From Bacillota bacterium (GTDB taxonomy: Bacteria; Bacillota; Clostridia; Acetivibrionales; DTU013), in the NCBI GenBank assembly GCA_023435925.1, contig JAEZLF010000266.1:1-20868 (forward strand): a stretch of DNA of 20,868 bases, in the 5' to 3' direction. The notes below the pieces were generated by a model. That model saw only the letters and a list, made by a program, of their open reading frames with translations, had not been told where the DNA came from and did no database searches. Numbering within the stretch: the stretch's first letter is position 1; each line of letters begins with the position of its first letter. Below, in pieces: positions 15,036-20,868 of this stretch. A program made the translations under genes and the position numbers.

Positions 15036-15805
15036 TAAAAATTGCAGGCAATGAAGCAGATCTCAATCAGCTTTTGAGTATGTACCCTCGTGGAAGTGCT
15101 GAGGCCGAAATCCTCGAAAAGCTTTCAAAAAGCTCAAAAATATATTCTTATTCCTCTCAGGATGAACTCATTTTTGAGATCAGTATGCGAAGATCTATCA
15201 TCGATGCCTCTATGGGACTATACAGAGGAAGGCTCGGTTTTCGGACCTTCAGTGAGTCCAAATGCAATGAGGACTTCTGGATACGCAGTCAAAATGGCGG
15301 CTTTGTATTGAAAAAGGATGTCAAGCCCGCGGATGCCATCAATGATATTTTCCGTAATACAAGAAAATATGCAACCGAATGTGCAACTGCCGTTGTGATT
15401 ATCTATTATAAAGCGGTATTGGATGCCTATTCGGATAATCTGTTCAATGCTGCATTTCCTGAAATTACTCTTATGAACTGGCAGGACCTGGATGAGTTGA
15501 TAGGGATATCCACTTACCGAAGGCTTACTGATTATCTGCCGGGTGATTGCAGGTATTTCAGAAATCCCGACGTCAACCCTCTCACACCGGAATGGCAGGG
15601 TGAGAATGCCATAGATCTCAGTAACGGTAATTACTATGGCCATGGAATAGGGATCGGCAATCAGGAGAAGATTATTGCAGCGCTAAACGCAAACAGGATC
15701 GAAGGCGCACAGGCCTCCGCCTATTTGATGGACACTGCGACCCGTCCTGATTTTAACAGCCTGTACCAGTATAAGAAAAATGCGCTTCCGCTACCTACAG
15801 GTTAA
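15032..15805 (+). CDS. tgl: Spore coat protein-glutamine gamma-glutamyltransferase
   Basis: Transglutaminase that forms epsilon-(gamma-glutamyl)lysine cross-links between spore coat proteins in the mother cell during sporulation. At 257 aa it is slightly longer than B. subtilis Tgl (about 245). The catalytic Cys117 lies in TECATAVVIIYY, which matches the family's ECATAIVIIYY. Glu191 (GENAI) and His204 (YYGHGIGI) correspond to the known E187 and H200, with the same 13-residue spacing. The RGENV/ENAI core, the GDCRYFRNPD segment and SAYLMDTATRPD are also conserved. It starts inside the stop of the preceding unknown gene. In B. subtilis the gene is under late mother-cell sigma control; I could not identify a convincing sigma-K promoter before the pair. 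Confidence 0.95.
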   Translation: MIKIAGNEADLNQLLSMYPRGSAEAEILEKLSKSSKIYSYSSQDELIFEISMRRSIIDASMGLYRGRLGFRTFSESKCNEDFWIRSQNGGFVLKKDVKPADAINDIFRNTRKYATECATAVVIIYYKAVLDAYSDNLFNAAFPEITLMNWQDLDELIGISTYRRLTDYLPGDCRYFRNPDVNPLTPEWQGENAIDLSNGNYYGHGIGIGNQEKIIAALNANRIEGAQASAYLMDTATRPDFNSLYQYKKNALPLPTG

Positions 15806-15852
15806 ATGTGACCTGTGATCTTTTCCCATCATAAAACATAATTAAACTCTAA

Positions 15853-15883
15853 CGGGAATAGCTTTTATTACCGGTATTTTTTT
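15853..15883 (+). terminator. Weak intrinsic terminator after tgl
   Basis: CGG-g-AATA pairs with TATT-a-CCG (one internal mismatch) around GCTTT, followed after GTA by seven T. It lies just before the RBS of the flippase gene. The stem is short, so read-through into the next gene is possible. No separate promoter was recognised in this 91-bp gap. Confidence 0.4.
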
Positions 15884-15896
15884 GGAGTTTTGCATA

Positions 15897-17399
15897 ATGG
15901 GAATTGATAAATTTTATAAGGATTCATTTATACTGACTTTATCCAACATGGTCACAGGCATGATTGCCTTCATATTTTCAATTATCCTGTCCCGTGAGCT
16001 GGGTGCAGAGGGGCTGGGATTGTACGGCCTTATTATGCCTGTTTACGGGCTTTTACTCTGTTTTACCAGTGATGGCTTTATTACAGCTATTTCAAAAATA
16101 TCCACCGTCCATTTTAATCGAAAGGATATAAGAAATCTGAATAAGACCCTGAGCACGGTATTCACATTTATTCTTCTTTGGGCTTCCAGCGTGTCTGTGC
16201 TGGTGATGCTTTGCAGCAAAAGCGTTGCCATTCATATCGTCCGGGATGCCAGAGCAGCGGAGGCACTGATGCTGATTAGCCCTGCGCTGGTGTTTGTTCC
16301 GGTATCTGCAGTTATAAAAGGATATTTCTATGGACTGGGCAAATATAAAGTTACAGCCACCATTGATATTGCAGAGAAATTACTGCGTGTCATTATCCTT
16401 CTGAGTGCAATAGCCATACTGAAACCCAGCAACGTCGGCAAGACTGTTGCCATTGCATATTTTGCGCTGGCAGCGGGTGAACTGGTCAGCATGACGATAC
16501 TTTTCATTTGCTACAGAATCCAGAAAAGTAAGATAACCGGAAATACCGTCAGGTCGAAATCCAGGATACAGCTTCTATTCGATGTTTTTGTCATATCTGT
16601 TCCGTTATGCCTGAATGGTATTCTTTCTTCCGTTCTGTCTACCATATCCACTCTCGTCCTCCCCTGGCGCCTGGTAGCCGCCGGCTTCACGTACAGCGAA
16701 GCACTGGCGCTGATAGGACGGTTCAGTGGAATGGCTCTTAATATCGCTTTTCTTCCCTTTATTATCATAAGCTCCATGCTCACTGTATTGGTCCCGGAAT
16801 TATCCCTCAATATGAGCAGAAAGGACTACTGGTCCGCAGAGAAGAGAATTGCGCAGGTACTGAAGCTGGCATGTGCCGTCGGAATTGCAACAGCCATTGT
16901 ATGCTTAACACTGCCTGAAACAATGGGCCGTCTTTTCTATCAACGAAATGACCTCGGCAACATGATCCGCTTCGCATCGGTCATTTGTCTGCTCTCTTTT
17001 ATTTCTTCACCTACCTTTGGTATTCTCAATGCACTTGGCAAGCAAAATATACTGCTCAAAAATTCTCTTATCATATCCGTTGAAGGCCTGGTGCTGGTTT
17101 TTTTACTGGCCGCTGTTCCTTCCTTCAATATATTCGGCTATGGACTTTCCATCGCTCTCACTTCTATCAGTGCACTCATCATCAATCTGAGAGAAATCAA
17201 AAAAATATGTGAAGTAAAAATTGAGCTGCAAGACGTTGTGACACTTGTGCTGGCAGGTACTGTTGCATTTCTTGCCTCCCGGCTCACAGCCGGCTTGTTG
17301 TCCGGAGCTATTCCACTTATCCAAGCGGTCGCAGTTGTTTCGATGAGCTTTGGTATCATTCTTGGATTTGGAGGTATAACCTTCAGAACACAAAACTAA
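15897..17399 (+). CDS. spoVB: SpoVB-like polysaccharide/lipid flippase (MVF/MATE superfamily)
   Basis: Integral membrane protein of 500 aa with about 13-14 hydrophobic segments, belonging to the polysaccharide biosynthesis / MurJ-like exporter group. The N-terminus (FYKDSFILTLSNMVTG, SRELGAEGLGLYGLIMPVYG) is typical of stage V sporulation protein B and its relatives, which are needed for spore cortex peptidoglycan synthesis and probably flip lipid-linked precursors. The length fits SpoVB (about 518 aa). The start is ATG 15897 with GGAG 9 nt upstream; an in-frame TTG at 15882 overlaps that RBS. Clostridia carry several paralogues (SpoVB, YtgP, YabM-like), so the exact orthology is uncertain, though proximity to tgl favours sporulation. 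Confidence 0.8.
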   Translation: MGIDKFYKDSFILTLSNMVTGMIAFIFSIILSRELGAEGLGLYGLIMPVYGLLLCFTSDGFITAISKISTVHFNRKDIRNLNKTLSTVFTFILLWASSVSVLVMLCSKSVAIHIVRDARAAEALMLISPALVFVPVSAVIKGYFYGLGKYKVTATIDIAEKLLRVIILLSAIAILKPSNVGKTVAIAYFALAAGELVSMTILFICYRIQKSKITGNTVRSKSRIQLLFDVFVISVPLCLNGILSSVLSTISTLVLPWRLVAAGFTYSEALALIGRFSGMALNIAFLPFIIISSMLTVLVPELSLNMSRKDYWSAEKRIAQVLKLACAVGIATAIVCLTLPETMGRLFYQRNDLGNMIRFASVICLLSFISSPTFGILNALGKQNILLKNSLIISVEGLVLVFLLAAVPSFNIFGYGLSIALTSISALIINLREIKKICEVKIELQDVVTLVLAGTVAFLASRLTAGLLSGAIPLIQAVAVVSMSFGIILGFGGITFRTQN

Positions 17400-17427
17400 T
17401 CTGTCCATACATTTTATAACCAATTTT

Positions 17428-17436
17428 TGATATAAT
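17428..17436 (+). promoter_or_regulatory. Extended -10 promoter of nifJ
   Basis: TGATATAAT is a perfect extended -10 about 40 nt before the start codon; the -35 region (TACATT) is poor. The short leader contains a period-6 purine tract. Confidence 0.55.
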
Positions 17437-17440
17437 ACAA

Positions 17441-17466
17441 AATAAGAAAAAGAAAAAGAAAAAGGA
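17441..17466 (+). repeat. Period-6 purine tract (AAAAAG)n before nifJ RBS
   Basis: G residues recur at 17446, 17452, 17458 and 17464, separated by five A, leading directly into the Shine-Dalgarno AAAGGAGA. Three to four units; probably an unstructured, A-rich leader favouring translation. Confidence 0.6.
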
Positions 17467-17475
17467 GAATTTCAT

Positions 17476-20400
17476 ATGAAAATGTCAACAATGGATGGAA
17501 ATCATGCTGCTGCGTATGCGTCATATGCTTTTACCGAGGTTGCGGCAATATTCCCCATCACACCCTCTTCGCCCATGGCAGAATTAGTTGATGAATGGGC
17601 TGCTCACGGTAAAAAAAATATTTTCGGACAGACAGTCAAGGTTGTTGAAATGCAATCCGAAGCAGGCGCTTCCGGTACAATGCACGGCTCCCTGCAGGCA
17701 GGTGCGCTGACAACCACCTATACAGCATCTCAGGGATTACTGCTTATGATACCAAATATCTATAAAATGGCAGGAGAATTGCTGCCCGGAGTATTACATG
17801 TATCAGCGCGCGCACTCGCGGCTCATGCGCTCTCCATTTTCGGCGATCACCAGGATGTTATGGCTTGCAGACAGACCGGAGCTGTTCTTTTGGCATCAGC
17901 AAACGTGCAGGAAGCAATGGATCTCGGATGTGTTGCCCATTTGGCAGCTATTAAGGCCAGATTACCGTTTATACACTTTTTTGACGGCTTCAGAACTTCT
18001 CATGAGTACCAGAAAATTAGCGAAATTGAATATGAAGACCTGGCAAAAATCGTTGATATGGATGCAATAAAGGCTTTCAGAGACAGAGCTTTGAATCCTG
18101 AAAACCCTGTTGTCAGAGGCACCGCTCAGAACCCGGATATTTACTTTCAGGGCAGAGAGGCCTCCAATCCTTTCTACAATGCAGTACCGGCAATTGTGGA
18201 AGGCTACATGAAGGATATTGAGAAAATAACAGGACGCAGCTACAAGCTCTTTGATTATTACGGAGCACCGGATGCTGACTCTGTCATCATAGCAATGGGT
18301 TCCGCATGCGACACCATTGAAGAGGTGGTGGATTATCTTAATGCCTCCGGGCAAAAAACAGGCCTTTTGAAGGTAAGGTTATACAGGCCATTCTCAGAAA
18401 AGCATTTCATCGATGCGCTTCCGAAGACGGTTAAGAAAATAGCGGTACTGGATCGCACCAAGGAACCCGGAGCACCCGCCGAACCGCTTTATCTTGACGT
18501 ATGTAAAGCTTTCTACAGCAATGCAGGTGGTCAAAAGCCTTTGATCATCGGCGGAAGATATGGTCTCGGCTCAAAGGATGTCCGCCCGGGTCAGATTGTT
18601 TCGGTATTTGATAATTTACAGAGCCAGACCCCCAAGGATCGTTTCACAATTGGTATCGTAGATGACATCACCAATACCTCTCTTACTGAAGTTGAAAACG
18701 TTCATACCTCCGCACCCGGAACCATCAGCTGTAAATTCTGGGGACTTGGCTCGGATGGAACCGTTGGCGCCAATAAGGAAGCGATTAAAATTATTGGTGA
18801 CAATACGGATCTCAATGTACAGGCATATTTCTCATACGATAGCAAAAAGTCCGGCGGCGTAACCATTTCTCATATGAGATTTGGCCAAATGCCCATTAAG
18901 AGTCCTTATCTTGTATACGATGCCAATTACATTGCCTGCCATAATAAATCCTTTCTGTATAACTACGACATCCTGAAGGGACTAAAGAAAAATGGCGTGT
19001 TTGTGCTGAACTGTCCATGGGATATGGAAGGACTTGAGCTTAATCTCCCCAGCTCGGTTAAGAGGTATATCGCCAATAACGGCATCAATTTCTATACGAT
19101 TGACGCAATCAAAATCGCAGGAGAAGTCGGCCTTGGAAACAGAATCAATATGATTATGCAGACGGCATTTTTCAAGCTGGCTGACGTCATTCCGGTTGAT
19201 GATGCAGTCAGGTATCTGAAGGATTCTATTGAATATGCTTATGGCAAGAAGGGCCAGAAAATTGTTGATATGAACAATCAAGCTGTAGATAAAGCTCTTG
19301 GTGCACTGCATAAGGTTACTGTGCCAGCATCATGGGCCAATGTTGCGGATGAGGATTCAACGCCTGAAACAGTACCGGATTTCATCAGCAGAGTTCACAG
19401 ACCGATGTCGCGCCAGGAGGGTGATTCATTACCTGTCAGCGCCTTTAAAGGTGTGGAGGATGGCACCCATCCACTGGGAACCGCTGCTTATGAGAAACGC
19501 GGTATCGCGGTTATGGTTCCTCAGTGGCAGCCGGATAACTGTATTCAGTGCGGACGCTGCTCCTATGTATGTCCCCATGCTACTGTCAGGTTGTTCCTGC
19601 TCAATGAAGAGGAAGCTTCAAAGGCACCTGCTGATTACACCACGATCAAGGCCGCAGGCAAGGGCTTTGAGGATCTCCGTTTCCGTGTCCAGATCAGTCC
19701 GCTTGACTGCACCGGTTGCGGCAATTGTGCCGATGTATGCCCGACCAAGGAAAAGGCACTGGTTATGAAACCGGCTGAACAGGAAATTGAAAACCAGAAA
19801 GAGAACTGGGAGTTTTCAACAAAATTGTCTACAAAAGATCACCTGATGGACAAAAAGTCTCTTAAGGGCAGCCAATTTGCGCAGCCGCTGCTCGAATTCA
19901 ACGGCGCCTGCCCCGGCTGTGGTGAAACCCCTTATGTCAGACTGCTGACACAGTTATTCGGAGACAGAATGATGATTGCCAATGCAACCGGCTGTTCCTC
20001 TATCTGGGGTGCAAGCTCTCCGTCCATCCCTTACACAACGAATGCAGATGGCAAGGGACCTGCATGGGCCAATTCACTGTTTGAAGATAATGCAGAATAT
20101 GGTTTCGGTATGTACCTTGGTGAGCGCCAGATAAGGGAAAAGCTTGCCGACCTTATGAAGGAGGGCCTTGCACAGAAGCTGCCTGAAGCTGTTGCTCAGG
20201 CTTTCCAGCAATGGCTTGACTCAAAGGAGGATGCGGAAGCTTCCAAAGCTGCATCTGCCGGCGTTATCAATGCATTGACAGACACTGTCCGCAAAGGGAA
20301 TAAGGTGCTTGAGGAGATTTTTGACAAGAAGGATCACCTTGTTAAGAAGTCCGTCTGGATACTGGGCGGTGACGGCTGGGCTTATGATATCGGTTACGGC

Positions 20401-20868
20401 GGATTGGACCATGTTCTGGCATCCGGCGAAAACGTCAATGTCTTTGTGCTGGATACCGAAATTTACTCCAATACCGGCGGCCAGTCCTCTAAAGCGACAC
20501 CTACCGCTGCTGTGGCTAAATTCGCCGCTGCCGGTAAGAAGATCAGAAAGAAAGATCTGGGTATGATGGCAATGAGTTATGGCTATGTTTATGTAGCACA
20601 GATTGCCATGGGTGCAAACATGAATCAGACAATAAAGGCTATTGCCGAGGCAGAAGCCTATGACGGGCCTTCGCTGATCATCGCATACGCTCCATGTATC
20701 TCTCACGGAATTAAGTCCGGAATGGGCACCAGTATCGCCGAGGAGAAGAAGGCTGTCGATGCCGGCTATTGGCACCTCTACCGTTACAATCCGGAGCTGC
20801 GTGACGCAGGCAAGAATCCGTTCCTGTTGGAGTCTAAAGAGCCGACGGAGCCGTTCAAGGATATCCTG
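17476..20868 (+). CDS. nifJ: Pyruvate:ferredoxin (flavodoxin) oxidoreductase, 3' end cut by window
   Basis: Homodimeric-type PFOR, which oxidatively decarboxylates pyruvate with CoA to acetyl-CoA, CO2 and reduced ferredoxin, the main pyruvate exit in anaerobic clostridia. 1131 codons are present of the usual ~1170-1180. Domains in order: N-terminal pyrimidine-binding/pyruvate domain (FPITPSSPMAELVDEWA, then EMQSEAGASGTMHGSLQAGA); gamma domain (WGLGSDGTVGANKEAIKII near 425-445); two 4Fe-4S ferredoxin motifs CIQCGRCSYVCP (about 689-700) and CTGCGNCADVCP (about 745-756); a further cluster Cys pair in ACPGCGETPY; and the thiamine diphosphate site GGDGWAYDIGYGG with DTEIYSNTGGQSSK (about 963-1005). 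ATG 17476 has AAAGGAGA with 8-nt spacing; an ATG two codons later is possible. It has its own promoter, so probably monocistronic or first in an operon. Confidence 0.97.
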   Translation, partial: MKMSTMDGNHAAAYASYAFTEVAAIFPITPSSPMAELVDEWAAHGKKNIFGQTVKVVEMQSEAGASGTMHGSLQAGALTTTYTASQGLLLMIPNIYKMAGELLPGVLHVSARALAAHALSIFGDHQDVMACRQTGAVLLASANVQEAMDLGCVAHLAAIKARLPFIHFFDGFRTSHEYQKISEIEYEDLAKIVDMDAIKAFRDRALNPENPVVRGTAQNPDIYFQGREASNPFYNAVPAIVEGYMKDIEKITGRSYKLFDYYGAPDADSVIIAMGSACDTIEEVVDYLNASGQKTGLLKVRLYRPFSEKHFIDALPKTVKKIAVLDRTKEPGAPAEPLYLDVCKAFYSNAGGQKPLIIGGRYGLGSKDVRPGQIVSVFDNLQSQTPKDRFTIGIVDDITNTSLTEVENVHTSAPGTISCKFWGLGSDGTVGANKEAIKIIGDNTDLNVQAYFSYDSKKSGGVTISHMRFGQMPIKSPYLVYDANYIACHNKSFLYNYDILKGLKKNGVFVLNCPWDMEGLELNLPSSVKRYIANNGINFYTIDAIKIAGEVGLGNRINMIMQTAFFKLADVIPVDDAVRYLKDSIEYAYGKKGQKIVDMNNQAVDKALGALHKVTVPASWANVADEDSTPETVPDFISRVHRPMSRQEGDSLPVSAFKGVEDGTHPLGTAAYEKRGIAVMVPQWQPDNCIQCGRCSYVCPHATVRLFLLNEEEASKAPADYTTIKAAGKGFEDLRFRVQISPLDCTGCGNCADVCPTKEKALVMKPAEQEIENQKENWEFSTKLSTKDHLMDKKSLKGSQFAQPLLEFNGACPGCGETPYVRLLTQLFGDRMMIANATGCSSIWGASSPSIPYTTNADGKGPAWANSLFEDNAEYGFGMYLGERQIREKLADLMKEGLAQKLPEAVAQAFQQWLDSKEDAEASKAASAGVINALTDTVRKGNKVLEEIFDKKDHLVKKSVWILGGDGWAYDIGYGGLDHVLASGENVNVFVLDTEIYSNTGGQSSKATPTAAVAKFAAAGKKIRKKDLGMMAMSYGYVYVAQIAMGANMNQTIKAIAEAEAYDGPSLIIAYAPCISHGIKSGMGTSIAEEKKAVDAGYWHLYRYNPELRDAGKNPFLLESKEPTEPFKDIL

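Noticed and set aside
20221..20775. Minus-strand frame of 184 codons inside nifJ
   Set aside because: Antisense shadow of a strongly conserved enzyme; low-complexity His/Ile/Cys-rich translation.
1..20868. CRISPR array, tRNA/rRNA, insertion sequence or integrase
   Set aside because: No regularly spaced repeats, no tRNA-like cloverleaf sequence and no transposase or recombinase frames were found.

Overview
The window looks like a chromosomal segment of a spore-forming anaerobic Bacillota, most likely class Clostridia. The evidence is a spore-coat transglutaminase (tgl), a SpoVB-family flippase, a homodimeric-type pyruvate:ferredoxin oxidoreductase, strong purine-rich ribosome binding sites (RBSs), and A+T-rich promoters, several with an extended -10 (TGnTATAAT). 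I cannot name the genus from sequence alone. No rRNA, tRNA, CRISPR array, transposase or integrase was seen, and no gene-free stretch exceeds about 230 bp.

Left part (1-5467, all minus strand): read in transcription order from the right, the genes are a radical SAM/SPASM protein, a possible 29-residue Cys-rich peptide overlapping a 95-residue protein with 13 Cys, a PlsC-type acyltransferase, a C45-type Ntn hydrolase, and then an OmpR-family response regulator with its histidine kinase (cut by the window edge). Consensus-like promoters can be placed before the radical SAM gene, the Cys-rich gene and the two-component pair.

Middle (5672-12647): a plus-strand orphan TIM-barrel, glycoside-hydrolase-like protein converges on a very large minus-strand STAND-type NTPase (DUF4062 + NACHT-like P-loop + helical repeats). 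This is an architecture typical of NLR-like candidate defence proteins. The large gene is bracketed by two direct copies of a 41-bp element with perfect 10-bp inverted arms. Upstream of it on the same strand are a stand-alone CheY-like receiver and a protein that fuses MshEN-type repeats to a CheX-like phosphatase domain. The last two probably form a small phospho-signalling module.

Right part (12840-20868, all plus strand): an uncharacterised FG-GAP/TPR-like protein followed by two tandem terminators; an unknown gene translationally coupled to tgl; a SpoVB-like flippase; and nifJ, which runs off the right end with roughly its last 40 codons missing. The tgl pair and the flippase suggest a sporulation neighbourhood; nifJ has its own extended -10 promoter and is central anaerobic metabolism.

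The items most worth follow-up are the STAND protein with a Walker A lysine replaced by valine and its flanking palindromes, the CheY/MshEN-CheX pair, and the small Cys-rich ORF beside the radical SAM gene.
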